64,000 nt of DNA from Thelephora terrestris (taxonomy: Eukaryota; Basidiomycota; Agaricomycetes; Thelephorales; Thelephoraceae). The stretch lies in the NCBI GenBank assembly GCA_015956445.1, contig WIUZ02000012.1, positions 1,178,001-1,242,000 on the forward strand. Reading direction: 5' to 3'. The position numbers and the translations under genes are program-made. A model generated the notes under the pieces. That model saw only the letters and a list, made by a program, of their open reading frames with translations, did not search any database and was not told the origin of the DNA. Within the stretch, counting starts at the first letter, position 1. Every line of letters starts with the position of its first letter. Of this stretch, positions 36,864 to 48,571 are shown piece by piece.

Positions 36864-37204
36864 ATGTCCGACGATCCAGCCGGGGTGCTCGCAGTCGTGT
36901 GTACTACAGTGTGTCTACAATTAATCGGCGGATTCTGTCTCGATTTTGCGTCAATTAGTAAATCTCCCCGAGCTCTCGTCTCCCATGTCTTTGATTTTCC
37001 ACTGCAGCCCACACATGCACCAGCCGTCTCTGCTCATGGCCATCCGGCTATGGCGCCGACGACAACGTCGAAGATGAGGATCCGGGAGAACGGGATCTCC
37101 TCATACCAAAGTCACAGACGCAGGGGGGAACCACCGAAGCCGCGGTTCAGCGAATCCAACCCCCACAGCATCCAACAATGTCGCAATCTCAATCTCCTCC
37201 ATGA
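36864..37204 (+). CDS. Small Cys-containing membrane protein, 96 aa
   Basis: Two exons (36864-36957 and 37008-37204) join as CLDFASI then THTCTSRLCSWPSGYG. The protein starts MSDDPAGVLAVVCTTVCLQL with one hydrophobic helix (about residues 8-30) bearing Cys residues. It then has a Cys pair, an acidic turn and DEDPGERDLLIPKSQTQ, resembling an acidic dileucine sorting signal (ERDLL). The tail is Gln/Pro-rich. I recall similar short MSDDPAGVL proteins in other Agaricomycetes but know no function. It starts 150 bp from the divergent GTPase gene. A tail-anchored or vacuole/endosome-sorted membrane protein is an inference from the dileucine motif. Confidence 0.7.
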
Positions 37205-37368
37205 CCCCCCCTCGTTTGCCTGTATGTTTTCGGCATTTTATAGTGTTTCTCAAGTAACTGTATTACATTCAAGTAGACAGTGGGTTACCACTGCAGCAAT
37301 AGATCGACGTTTGCGCTTGCATCTCCCACGATTTACATACCACTGCCAAGTTTTTGGCCACAGTTCGG

Positions 37369-38150
37369 ATGCCTTCAGCTAACCTGTTCAATCTCCCCGC
37401 AGAGCTATTCTAAAGAATTCTTGAACACCTCGACGTTATGGATATCTTTCACTTGCAACTCCCACGGGCTCCTCTTATCGTTCAAAGATTCCTCTTAAGT
37501 TGAGCTCCTTCTTGCAGGGCTCGAGGATGGCACAGCCGTTCCTAAAGCTCGCATTACCGGATGAAGACGGTAAACACAGTGGGTCGTGGCAGACCAAACT
37601 CAACCTCGGGTTTTCAATCCACCATGACCTCGAACTCAAGATGCATATCCCATCTGTTGTCAGAGTCCTGCCCCGCAAATACTACTCGTACTCACATTCT
37701 TCGAACGGTCAGATAGTCATGCGGCGGCAACAATGCTACACTAGTTATTGCGGTACTACTCTCGGACGGTTGCGGTCCTGGGCACGCACAGATGCGTCCC
37801 TCGTAGAATGGGATGGCTGGAGTCGGGCTTCCGTCCCCGCGCCCATAGACGATCCTTGGGTGACCACCTTTACTATGGTATCGCGGTTTGTAGCCCCCAT
37901 TGTGAATGCCATAATCGAAGCCATTCTCGTCGTTCAAGAAGCTGTCGCCACCGGGACCTCAATCCCAATTCTACGATCTGAGTCCTCACCGCCGGATGGG
38001 GGTAGCGTGGGATCCCCCCAAACTACATTGCCAGGGCATCCCTGGCGTATGGAATACTGTCACGCCGATCCGCAAGTCCACAAGCTCTTCCTCGACCGCC
38101 GAAATCGTTGCGGAACCAAATTAGGACGTCTTCATGACACGATATAGCCT
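37369..38150 (+). pseudogene. Relic of an F-box protein gene
   Basis: The plus strand reads MPSANLFNLPAELF, then a stop, then RILEHLDVMDIFHLQLPRAP in the same frame. This is the core of an F-box (LPAEL..RILEHLD). About 25 codons later, in another frame, comes VELLLAGLEDGTAVPKARI, which matches the segment that usually follows the F-box in the expanded agaricomycete F-box family (IEL..AGMEDG). Downstream, at least three frames each hold short coding-like pieces, so the gene is broken by more than one change. A 215-codon open frame (37500-38147) overlaps this and is probably chance plus remnants. Intact relatives would recruit substrates to SCF ubiquitin ligases. Confidence 0.5.
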
Positions 38151-38405
38151 AATTGTAGCTGAGATGGTGCGAGATGGCTCAAATAAGCCGTTTGTTGGAA
38201 CTCACCCTAAAAAATAGGGTCCGGAGGGCAGTTCCGAGCGGTCGCTCACAGTGTTGCAAAATTGACGTTTCAGATATCATTTCTGTAAATAGTACAAACT
38301 ATTCGACATTGGAAACAAGTGATGGGCGGCAGAAGAAAGTAAAAGATGTAGATGGGAACGAGGCTGCGATATTCTGTGCCGATTAGTGACTATGACCAGA
38401 GGGCA

Positions 38406-39717
38406 TCACGACCTGAAGGTCTTGAGCCTGAAAGGAACGTGAACATTCTTTGTAAACGGCAAAAGACAGGTCTCATCCACAGAATCCGGGCCGTGCCAAA
38501 GGTTCTTTACATTCGCGAACGCTGGAGTGTACCCCTGACAATTCGATGCGCGAAAATGCTTTTTGAATAGGTCCAACCGCGTCACATACTGACCAGGGCC
38601 CAGCTGACACTGTAAGTGGTGTGGAGCTCCAGTGCCTCGGCGGTACGGGTTCTGGCACTCGTACCCGCGGTCTTTGAAATGGGTGAGTCGGTGGCGGGGC
38701 ACCCTTCCGGCGTTCTTTGCCCAGTACCCACATCCTGGGACGCGACAGAAATTTTCTTTAACGAGGACGGAAACGGAGCCGTCGAAGTCGATGGTGATCT
38801 CTAACAATTCTGCGCCGATCTCGGTGAAAGAGATCACGGGACGGCATCCTCTCCTTTCAAGAGCTGCGAAGGAGTACAAGGCGTTATCGGGGGGGATATT
38901 CACTTCTGCGGGTATGGGGGCGCGCGCTTGGAGGAGCGAGTTGTAGGTAGCTCTGGAGAACCTCAAGGGAGCCACGTAGGTGACTGGCATTGGACCCTCC
39001 GTAACGCAAATGTTGGGAGCTTGAGATCCTTGGGCTTGCTCCTCCAGAGCTCCCCCCAAGGTGAATTCGCCTTCTCGAGCAGCCTCTAACGAGAAATCTG
39101 TGGGCGTGCATGAGATCTCGTGTTTTGCGCGGGAACGAACTCCGTACTCACGGGATGAGAAGTTTTGTGCGTCCGACAGAGATCGTGCTTGACTGCAAAA
39201 GCCTTGGTGTTCGAGCGAATCAAAAGCATACGGGAGCGTGTCTTCCTGAGTAGGAGAATGGAACAAGTCGGACTGAGAGTCGGTCAAAGCAGGTGTCGTA
39301 GCCGCTGTGGACGGATGGGGTGTTTCGTTGTAAATTATGGGTGGCGAGTGGTCAGGCCCGTGGCTGTACCCGGCGGTAGATTGGGGAGTAGCCCTTCGAA
39401 TCTCGAGTTGTCCTAAAGCTTCTTCGGTACCCTGGTACCATGTAAGGTTCATCTCTAGACCATATCTAAAGCAGTTCGCTCACCATTTCGGGCGTATGCG
39501 CCCACGATGATATTGCGTCCCAGGTATCTAGGGCTGGGTTTTGGCGCGAGCTCGAGCTTGGCTTTGGTGACTCTGGCAGAATTGCTTGGTGTACATCCAT
39601 GGTGTGGCGGAAGTAGTAGATGAATGGCTCTTGGGTCGGATATGAGAAACCGTTGTCGAAATCTGAGATTGTGGGGCCTGCATCGTGGGATAGCAAATCT
39701 GAACGCTCGTCGAACAT
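38406..39717 (-). CDS. C2H2-type zinc-finger protein (putative transcription factor)
   Basis: Exon 1 (39717 to about 39490) starts MFDERSDLLSHD. Exon 2 starts near 39460 and ends at the stop at 38406. The body is Ser/Thr/Pro-rich up to about residue 280, with a folded-looking segment (EIGAELLEITIDFDGSVSVL). Two finger-like units follow: ENFCRVPGCGYWAKNAGRVP with RHRLTHF (C-x4-C-x12-H-x3-H, a classical C2H2 spacing), then YECQNPYRRG with RLDLFKKHFRASNC, which lacks a complete Cys/His set. This pairing is common in basidiomycete C2H2 regulators. The intron between the two exons is short (30-40 nt depending on the donor chosen), so the exact join is unsettled. Confidence 0.65.
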
Positions 39718-40990
39718 CAAGGTCGAGGGGAATAGGAAGGGAGCAGGGGATGTTTTGGTGTGAGAGAGATAGAGAGCGTTAGAGAACAGGACAAGGTGGA
39801 CGACTTCTTATACCGTGGAAGCAACGCCGTGAGGGGCCACATCGTTGAGGATGACCATGAATCTGTGTTTGTACCTGTTGCATATCTGCGACAACATCAA
39901 GAATAATGATGAAATCCAATGGTCCGTGGGGGGCAAACGGTCGCTTTTGGGTCTCACGGGCAGAGGTCAGGCGGTTTTCATAGAATCCCCCCGGCATCCC
40001 CGGCGGGATGTGTACAATGAGGGTCAAAGGCGTGCGATTGCGACGCCGCCTGAGCGTTGGTGGTGATGGGCATAAACCACCAAAGTCAGCAGAGACTGCA
40101 AAACACCCACGCAGCATGCACGGTTGCCTGTGTGGAAGCTTTACGGATCAAAACCAAAAGATTAGAATGATCGACGCCAGGTGATTCGATCCTGACCTGG
40201 AATCCGAAATCGGAAGGAGTTGCCCAATGGTGACCAGTCCGACTCCAGGCGATAACCCGACCTTGGCGTTGACTTGGTTTTACCTGGGGGAGAGTCTTCA
40301 TTGCCCCCGCGTCAAGTTTCTGGATAAACCCCTCCTGGTGTCTCCTCCGGTTTCGCAAGTAAGAGCTGGGGACCAAGAACTAACGTGAGGCTGGGTCTGA
40401 CCATGTACACCATGTCTACTTAAATGCACGGCGGCTTTTGAGAAGAATGGAAGAAAAATTTCAACGTTTGCTTTTGGGAAGGATCGAAGCGTTTGGCTTC
40501 TTCTGATGGTCAGCTGCTGGGGGAGGGAAGTACCCTGCATAAACAAATACTCGTCAACCGTTTCCGGTGCGTGTAAGCCAAGCGACCGTGGTGGTTTTAC
40601 GTCAACTACCAGGTCATTTCTGAATCCCTCCGGAACACGCACCACGGTCGGTAGCTCCACAAATTCGTCACGTTCCGTTGAGGATATTCGGGACGACGTT
40701 GCTTGGGGTCAGCTGGGTAAAGTCCAATAAACAGTAGAACCGATTCGGGTGTTGCGGGGAGTCTTCATGAACGTAATCGACCGTGACGCACTGGTCATCG
40801 CCGCAGAGGGAGTGTCCCAAACTGCATTTCCCGCACGTCGATCAAAATATTTCTTTTTTTGAAAATTCCACGTCAATCAAACTAAGATCGATGAATCACA
40901 AACGGTCACGGCGGCGGCTATCCACCCGCTACTATAAAGCCTGAGGGTAGACCGTTGGTCGGTGCAGTGACCAGCTACCCTTGTTCCCAC
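39718..40990. other. 1.27-kb gap, one unassigned minus-strand frame
   Basis: A minus-strand frame (40660-40298, about 120 codons) begins MELPTVVRVPEGFRNDLVVD and reads like protein for about 45 residues before becoming featureless. I could not join it to flanking exons. A TATAAA at 40933 lies 58 bp before the HNH-like gene start and is a plausible core promoter element for it. Confidence 0.35.
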
Positions 40991-41707
40991 ATGTCTTCCA
41001 AGTCCTCCTCCCAATTCTCCACATTCAAAGACTGCCTCGCCAGACGGCTGATATCGACTACGGACCTGGACGGCCCCGAAGGATCAGATGACCCGCTGGA
41101 CGAGTTTACTTCTTATCTAGCCTCGGAGGTCTGGCCAGCGCTTCCAGATACTCTTTATACCGCCTCCTACGAGTCCCTTTCTTCAGATACAGTCTTGCAA
41201 GAGATGGCATCGGACCCTTTCTACATCTCGCTGGACGCGATTCCGATTCCGACCTCGTTCTTCGACACCCTTACGTCTTACACACACTTCGAAGACGCAC
41301 ATGATTGCATCCGATTCCTCCGCAAGGTCCTCTCCGACTATCTGACCGAGGCGACCGCACCCCCACCAGTTTGGAAACAAACCCGGGGGGAGAAATGCGA
41401 GATCTGCGAACGGGGTTGGGTGAGGTTGACGTACCACCACCTCATCCCGAGATCCGTTCACGGGAAGGTGCTGAAGAGGAAGTGGCACACCGAGTCGATG
41501 CTCAATTCCGTCGCCTGGCTTTGTCGGTAAGTCATTTTTTCCAAACCCTGGCCATGGCGATACTTAGGATCCGGTAGACCATGTCATTCAGCCGTGCACC
41601 ACGTAGCTTCCAACGAAGACCTGGCCCGATATTTCTACACCGTCGATTTGCTCCTCGAACGCGATGACATTCAGGCATGGAAGAAGTACGCTTCAAAGCA
41701 AAAGTGA
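40991..41707 (+). CDS. HNH-nuclease-like zinc-binding protein, 221 aa
   Basis: Exons 40991-41526 and 41578-41707 join as LNSVAWLCR then PCHSAVHHVASNEDLA. The C-terminal half has CEICERG, then YHHLIPRSVHGK, then the C-x2-C/H pair LCRPCHSAVH. This is the layout of an HNH-fold domain: a CxxC knuckle, a His-His-x-Ile-Pro beta hairpin and a second Cys/His knuckle. The N-terminal 110 residues are acidic and helical without known motifs. Similar compact proteins occur widely in fungi and are usually annotated HNH domain-containing, but their substrate (if they cut DNA at all) is unknown. It is not next to any mobile element, so a host function is likely. A TATAAA lies 58 bp upstream of the ATG. Confidence 0.75.
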
Positions 41708-41831
41708 GGGTGATGCGTGCGATTGTCCGATTTAATAAGTCCAGATAAATACATGAGTAGGGTATCAGCAAATATTAAGAGTGATGATAATGTCCGAGAA
41801 CAATGGGGAGAGTCCGTGGGTGTGATAATCG

Positions 41832-43627
41832 TCAGATCTTGGCATTAATGTGAATGGCGATGGCATCCCTGCTACCGACATTGTAACTGAAGCTTCCGCC
41901 TGGACCAACGGTAATGGTAGAGCCTGTGCACGAACCACCGTTCTTCGCACCGTCAATGACGTTACAGTATGTCCCAGCGGGAAGGCTCGTCTGGAAAGTT
42001 GAGCTCCACCCTTGGTCTGAATTGTTGATGACCACAAATCCTGCGCTTCCTCGTCCGAAAGCGACTTGTTGTGAAGATGGGGAGGTCCAGTTGGTTATAT
42101 CCGTGGTTTGAACGGCATTCCTGAAACCAACCATCCCGGAAATGGGGGTCCAGCGGTGTTGACAGTACCATCCACTGGCTCCACCATTGCCAGAACAGGT
42201 GCCGTAGTTCCCGTTGGGAGCACCCGAATCCCCGTTGCTGAACTGGTAGCTGGACAGAACAGTAGGAGTACCGAAAGGATGCGCCAAAATCCAGACGTGA
42301 GCAAGTGTGTACATGTTGTTTGCGGAGTTGATCGTCAAGGTTTGGCCGTTACGTTCTGTGTCATGGTTTGCGATGAAGGTATTGGAAGAACCGCTGTCGG
42401 CAGGAGAATAGTTCAAGGACTCTGGGCTGCGAAGAGAAGCGATGCCGTTGCTCTCGAAGGCGGATTTGAGATCGAAGGCATACTGGAAGGCTTCGGCCTG
42501 ACCAAGCCCAGTGTATTCACTGGGGAGAACTCCGTCCCCGCCACCGTAATAAATCTTTGATGAGCTCCGGTTAGTCAACGGGATATGATCACCGAAGAGC
42601 TCATACCTCTTGAGTGACATAGGAGGGTTGCCTGGACAAACGGCTAAGAATTGTCCGAAGATCTTCGACGGGAACGTCTACATGGATGGCGTCAGAGTGG
42701 GCTTAGCCTAGTGGGTGGAAATTGGAACGTACGCTTGGCAGCGTCGATGCGGAAGCCGTCAACGCCCAGATTCAGAAGGTCGTTGGCGTGATCAACGAGC
42801 TTGCCGCGGACGTATTCGCTCTCTGTCGCCAGGCTGTTATACGTTTGATTATTTTGAGAATATAAGTTGTTACGGGATGACGCACTCGGCTAGGTTTGCC
42901 AGCTCGCAGTTTTGAACTTGCCAAGGATTATTCCAATCTTGGATATCATCGCCAGGAGTGCCACAGTGATGGAAGTCTTGTGATTGGTAAATTCCAGGGT
43001 AATTGTAATGTGTGAAACCTGTGGGCAGGGCGTCAGTGACAATGGGGAAGGAAGCCTCATGAAAACATACTCGATCCGGCAACGCCGAGACCGCTGTCAA
43101 GCCCAGCCATGTGATTGAAGACGACGTCTAGAAGATGCAGATGGTTATCACAATGCATAGGTAGATATGGTCTAGGCAGACATACCAGCGATGACCTTGA
43201 CACCAGCTGCATGGCAGGTATTGACCATATTGCTGTATTGCTGGGAATTACCGCGTTTCGACTGGAGCTTGTAGCTAACGACCTGGTAGTCAGTCCACCA
43301 TTGGTCGCCCTGGAGGTGCTCTGCTGCTGGGTTCACTTGAACGTAGCCGTATCCTTTTGAACGGATCAAAGAATGAGCATTAAGCCGGAGGAATGAAGCT
43401 AAGACGAAAATAGAAAACCTACCAGCGGGACCAATGAAATCTCTGCATTCGTTGGCAATCGAGTCCCAGTTCCATTGGAAGAGCTGAATGACCACCGCTA
43501 AGAACAAAAGGGTCAGGATGGGGAGGTACGGGGAGAGATGTGGCGGACCTTTTCCAGAGGCTTGGCGAGGAGTTGGCACGGCTAATGCAAGAGCGACTAA
43601 AGAGGCAAGGGCGAGGAATTTAGACAT
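41832..43627 (-). CDS. Secreted alpha-amylase (GH13)
   Basis: The first exon encodes a signal peptide ([20 protein letters not shown]). Following exons carry [19 protein letters not shown], then [17 protein letters not shown] with [12 protein letters not shown]. After these come the four GH13 regions: VVFNHMAG (region I), [12 protein letters not shown] (region II with the Asp nucleophile, near 42760), the acid/base Glu at the end of SYVTQE (region III, near 42600), and FIANHDTER (region IV, near 42380). The C-terminal beta domain ends [18 protein letters not shown], and there is no starch-binding module. All catalytic residues are present. About six introns are needed. The enzyme cuts internal alpha-1,4 bonds in starch or glycogen outside the cell. 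It ends about 125 bp from the convergent HNH-like gene. Confidence 0.9.
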
Positions 43628-45024
43628 TATTATTAGGAATTTAAAGAGCGGCGTTGGAGATGTAAATAGAAAAGAGACAGAGAGGGTGGTGGTGAAAAGA
43701 TGAATTGGGTCTTTGTTTGTTTTGTACTTATACTCCCGGCTGAGGCCTGCCAAGACCTCCGGGCTTCTGAATGTTCGAATCACTTCCCCTTTCAGCTCAG
43801 AGCTTCTACTTCCGAATCGGATCAAACTCTTCCCCGTTCGTTCCGGTAACACCTTTGCGGCTGAAACCCCCCCTTTAGTATCTATCACCTTGATCATCAC
43901 CCTCTCATAGCCGCGTCTTTGCCCTTGGCTGAGCCGGCGTCCGCCTGAGACGTGCGATTTGCGCTCCCCGCTTCTGTGAGTAAAAGGTGCCAAACGAAGC
44001 ACGCCGTATGCCATCACCGAAGGAACCCGGAAAACGCGAGCTCGGTGGAAGCATGAGTGCCGGGATGATCATTCGGCGATGTAAGTCCTACAAGGGCCGA
44101 AGGAGCAAAATGATAGACCTGGAGTTGAGACCGGTGTACACCCCTGTCAGAGGCCCCTGAACCTGATCCGCTCTAACTGAAAGGTGGAGGCACACACCGC
44201 ATGCGAGAGCACCGGAAACATAGGGCTATGGCAAGCGGCAACCACACATCGGAAGTTCGTTCACGAAAACGCAATGAATTGGGACACTGCACACGGCGCA
44301 AGAGAGCCCAAGCGGCAGTCATCTGTTAAGCGTGTCAAGTCTGCCAGACGCTTGCCGCCACTTTTGGTGATTGCCGTCGGTGAGATGGTCGTGACGAACT
44401 GACGGCGCAGTAGGCGGGCAAGCTCCGTTGGACAACTCATCTGGCTTGCGTCAAGTGGAGAGTATCCTTCGAATCGATTATGCGTTACGAATCTCCACAC
44501 GTGGGCGGATTTTCGTCATGGGGCTGCCAGTGTGAGCGTGGAAATTGGTCAACTTTTGCGCTTTGAGGAGAACGTATGCGCAAATGCAGGCAATGATATA
44601 GTTCAACCTCCAATTTAAAGCAAGAGAAACCAGGTTGGAGCTGATCTAGGTCCTTGAAAGTAGAAACCTCGGACATGAGTGTTCCGGTAAAAGGTCAAAC
44701 TGACCGCCGATCACCAAAATCATCTCTTGTGCACACCTCGCCGATTCGAGCGCGAGTTATGGGGAGCTAGGTCACTACCACTTGCTGAGACCAGAAGTAA
44801 TAAGAGTGCATAGTGCGAGGGGAATGGAACAGCCAATTCCCTCACGAGATTCGTATCCTGAGTGTCCTTCTACGCGATGAAAAATGCATCTTTATCAAGC
44901 CAATTTCTCCCTCGCTGCTTGAATTCGTAACCAGTGGACCGGCACGATGACGATCGTACTACGCGGCACGACTGGCGCATTGTGGGCGTAACCCGATCCC
45001 GAGTCTGCTCTCTACTCGTCCCTT
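43628..45024. other. 1.4-kb divergent intergenic region (amylase / OMA1)
   Basis: No gene can be supported. The minus-strand open frame across 43660-44017 is the upstream extension of amylase exon 1 and is not expected to be translated. No tRNA or repeat is visible. The length suggests a regulated promoter for the secreted amylase. Confidence 0.45.
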
Positions 45025-46561
45025 ATGCTTCCCATCGCCAGAGGGCTCTTTTCCAGCCTCAGAGCTGGACCTAGACCATCGGGTCGGCTGCTCAAACTGC
45101 GACCTCCACCCATTGCAAAATCATCCTCAGCTCTTGGCCAGTTCCGCCAATTCTCATCCACCCGGCCCAAGAGCGCGAGATACTTCCGGTTTGAAGTTGA
45201 TCCAGAGCAACCCCTGAACTACAGGAGATGGAGCACAGGTACGCAAGTCTTTGGAGGCATTGTCGTTCTGTCAGTTGCCTACTACGTGACACAGTACGCC
45301 ACCCGTCCGTTCACATGTGCCGGCTACTCACTCTTTTGTAGTCTGGAGACTGTACCAGAAACCGGGCGACGGAGATTCATGGACGTCGGTCCGAAATTTG
45401 AGACCATGGTACGTCCGAAACTCGAGTCAACTATTAACAACGCGCCCTATAATCATGAACCTCTCAGATGGCGGAGCAGTCTCACCATCAACTCCTTGAG
45501 GAGTTTCGGGGAAAGATCCTCCCACCCGATCACCCGCTAACGCAGGCGGTTCGCGATATCGTGACGAGAATATTGGATGCATCGAATCTAGGCTCCCTCA
45601 AGGCGGACTCAACGCTCAAGCAACAGGCTGGAACACCAATCGAAGACTCGTGGCACGCAGATGTACAAACAAGGGAGGGACCTGTACCTGGCAGTGGGCA
45701 GAGGGAATGGCGGTTAATTGTGGTGCACGATCCAAAGATTGTCAATGCGATGGCGAGTTTCGGTCAGCGAGTGACTTCCTCCTTCGCTGGAAGGTTCCTT
45801 TCGAACTGACTGAAAATGGGCGGCAGGCAATATCGTGGTTTTTACCGGTATCATTCCTGTCGCAAGAGATGAAGACGGCCTCGCAGCTATTCTTGGGCAC
45901 GGTATGTGTTTCTGGCTCTGCCTAACTCCGCTCGAAGCTAAGCCGAGAACAGAGATCGCCCACGTAGTAGCGCGGCACACATCCGAGAGATATTCATCTA
46001 TGAAAGTCCTCATTGCGTTTGCGACTCTCTTGGAAGTGCTAGGACTTGACGTCGGGGTTGCGAGGTTTTTGACAACATACCTCCTTGAACTTCCTAATTC
46101 TCGGACACAGGAGCTGGAAGGTTCGCAGGTCGATAGGTCGTTGGTTTACAAATTTCTAATTCATTGCTTAGCCGATGTCATCGGGCTGAGACTTTCGGCC
46201 AAGGCCTGCTACAATCCCGAGGCTGCCCCTGAGTGAGCACATTCGACGGTCTGCGCGCGTTCGATCTCATTATCACCGCAGGATGTTCAACAGAATGGGT
46301 AAACTGGAACAAGCACAAGGAGCACGGCTGAACGTTGATTTCCTATACACCCACCCAACATCAGAGAGTAGGGTCAAGGTACGGGGACCGCATTGTTTTG
46401 ACTCTCGTTCTTCCATGAACACCGTTCCCTTGTAGATGCTGGAAGCTTTCATCCCAGAGGCACGTTCGATTCGGGCAAACAGCTCAATGTGCATCGGAAT
46501 GCAGGAACAATTTGAATCATTCCAGGAGGCTACCGGGTATAATGCGCCCCGAAGGTCCTAG
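45025..46561 (+). CDS. OMA1: Mitochondrial M48 metalloprotease OMA1
   Basis: The N-terminus is a mitochondrial presequence (MLPIARGLFSSLRAGPRPSG, basic and Ser-rich), followed by one inner-membrane helix (VFGGIVVLSVAYYVTQ). Next come HLETVPETGRRRFMDVGPKF, a landmark of Oma1, and REWRLIVVHDPKIVNAMASF. The zinc site HEIAH is created by splicing: ILGH ends one exon at about 45900, and EIAHVVARHTSER opens the next near 45952. The third ligand lies in RTQELEADVIGLRL, again joined across an intron. OMA1 cleaves the OPA1/Mgm1-type fusion dynamin and other inner-membrane proteins under stress. The reading closes with QEATGYNAPRRS. At least six introns are needed. Confidence 0.88.
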
Positions 46562-46713
46562 GGCTTGTAACATAGAAGCATAGATTTAATGAGATAGCGT
46601 CCATCGCTCTGTGCATGTTCGGCGGAATCCGACACGCCGAGATCGTGATCGGGGGATCGTTCCCAAACCCACCTCACCCGCTCCCGTGCAGCCCCCCAGA
46701 CCACCCTGCGCTC

Positions 46714-48210
46714 ATGAACCCATTGAAAGTCGCCATCATTGGGGGTGGGCCCTCTTCGTTCTACGTTGCTTCCCGTCTTCTCTCTCTTGTACCCCCGACG
46801 GGCACTCAGCAGCTCCGGGCACACATTTACGACCGACTGTGGTCACCCCACGGACTTGTCCGATATGGTGTCGCTCCAGATCACCCCGAAGTCAAGGTAG
46901 CACGTAGATAGTAGTTCCCCGTCGGTTGGCACTGATTCCATGTATAGAACTGCACTCACAAGTTCGATCAAGCTGCTCAAGACCCGAGGTTAAAGTTTTT
47001 TGGAAACGTGAACATAGGAGGACCCACCACGAGCTCCCCAAGCGCGATATCCGTGCCTATAGAGAGCCTACTCTCCAAGTATACCCACTTGGTGTTGGGG
47101 ACCGGGTGCACGATCCCAGTACTTCACTCAGCCCTCCCACCGTCTGAACGGTGCATACCTGCCCTTGAGGTGGTCCACTGGTACACAAACCACCCTTCTA
47201 AACCGAAGGCACCTCCGATAGACGAAGCACAGCACGTTTCGATAATCGGACAAGGGAACGTGTCATTGGACATTGCTCGTATCTTGCTTTCTCGTCCTGA
47301 GGATCTGAAACAGTACGACATCCCGGAGCGTGTATTGTCTCATCTTGCCAAATCAACCGTCAAGCGTGTCTCAATAATCGGGCGAAGGGGTCCATACGAG
47401 GTCGCTTTCACGGCGAAAGAACTTCGCGAACTGTTGGACCTACCCGGAGTTGTGATGGACCCACTTCAACCGGAAATGTTGCAGTGGAGGGGGGATATGA
47501 AACCGACGAGACAACAATCGCGGATTGTGTCTCTGCTGGAAAGAGGATCGAAGGAAAAAGCCAAGGGACCGGGTGACGGCTTCAAGTCTTGGTCTTTGGA
47601 ATTCTTCCGCTCTCCCACTGGTGTGGTTCCAACTCCACATTCGGTCTCGTCAAATCTCGAGCTTAGCCTTGCTCACACAACTCTTGACGCCAAAAACAAA
47701 GCCGTGCCCACGGGTGCTACGTCTATTCTCCCCACCGATCTCATCATCACTTCTCTTGGTCACCGTTCAGAACCCACCGCTCACTGGTACGATCCAGGGT
47801 TGGGACACGTTCGCAACGTATCGGGAAGGGTTATAGATGAGAGGGGAAATGTGCTGAAGAACGTGTACACGTCTGGGTGGGCATCTACTGGCGCTAAGGG
47901 GGTGCTGGCGACTACAATGATGAATGCATACGACGTTGCTCAGACTCTCTTATCGGATGCCCGGGAACCCATGCCCGAGGCGAGGGCTGTGATGAACGGG
48001 AAAGTCGAAGAAGGGACGCTGGACGAATTGCCCGATGAAGTAAAGCGTGGACTTGAAACATCACGGGTGATAACCTACGAAAGTTGGAAGCGCATAGATG
48101 AGGAGGAAACGCGGAGAGGCACGGCGCTGAGGGGGAAAGAGAGAGAGAGAATGGAATGGAATGAAGTCGAGCGGTACTTGCAGGATGCTCAGAGATTTAA
48201 TTCCAGATAA
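46714..48210 (+). CDS. ARH1: Adrenodoxin/ferredoxin-NADP+ reductase (Arh1)
   Basis: Exons 46714-46896 and 46948-48210 give 481 aa. The protein opens with the FAD-binding loop VAIIGGGPSSFYVASRLL, then YDRLWSPHGLVRYGVAPDHP. The NADPH site is VSIIGQGNVSLDIARILL with SIIGRRGPYEVAFTAKELRE. The C-terminal FAD contact is YTSGWASTGAKGVLATTMM. Arh1 passes electrons from NADPH to mitochondrial ferredoxin for Fe-S cluster and heme A synthesis. An in-frame ATG at 46615 would add 33 residues with little presequence character, so the start is uncertain: either that extension directs import or an upstream exon exists. It lies about 150 bp after OMA1 on the same strand. Confidence 0.9.
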
Positions 48211-48571
48211 TCTAGACCCCCTGATACTTCATCCGACTTCATTTTCACCATTCGAGTTTGACCTGCTCGCAGTTCCAGCGTTGCCCGACTCGGCCCACCT
48301 GCAGGTGACGTGACAGACGCGTGCAAGATCTCATATGACTTGTGACCTGTGACGCCTGGCGACATCGGGAAAAAGGGGGAGAAGATACAAGCCTTGTTCC
48401 GGAACATAAAGACTCTGTGAAATTAGGGAAAGTTTGTATACTCCGTGCGTCTTGGTAAGGGACCTCGAAGTTCTGATAACTCTTCAATAAAATAATGATA
48501 TCACCACAATACTGACCGAGTTACCAATGGCTCGACTGCACGTTGATGAACCGCCATTCATACGGTGAGGT
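48211..48571. other. Flank between ARH1 and the repeat array
   Basis: 3' flank of ARH1 and left border of the repeat-rich island. Nothing else is visible. Confidence 0.45.

Noticed and set aside
40298-40660. Minus-strand frame beginning MELPTVVRVPEGF
   Set aside because: Protein-like for only about 45 residues; no exons on either side could be joined, so it is mentioned only in the gap entry.
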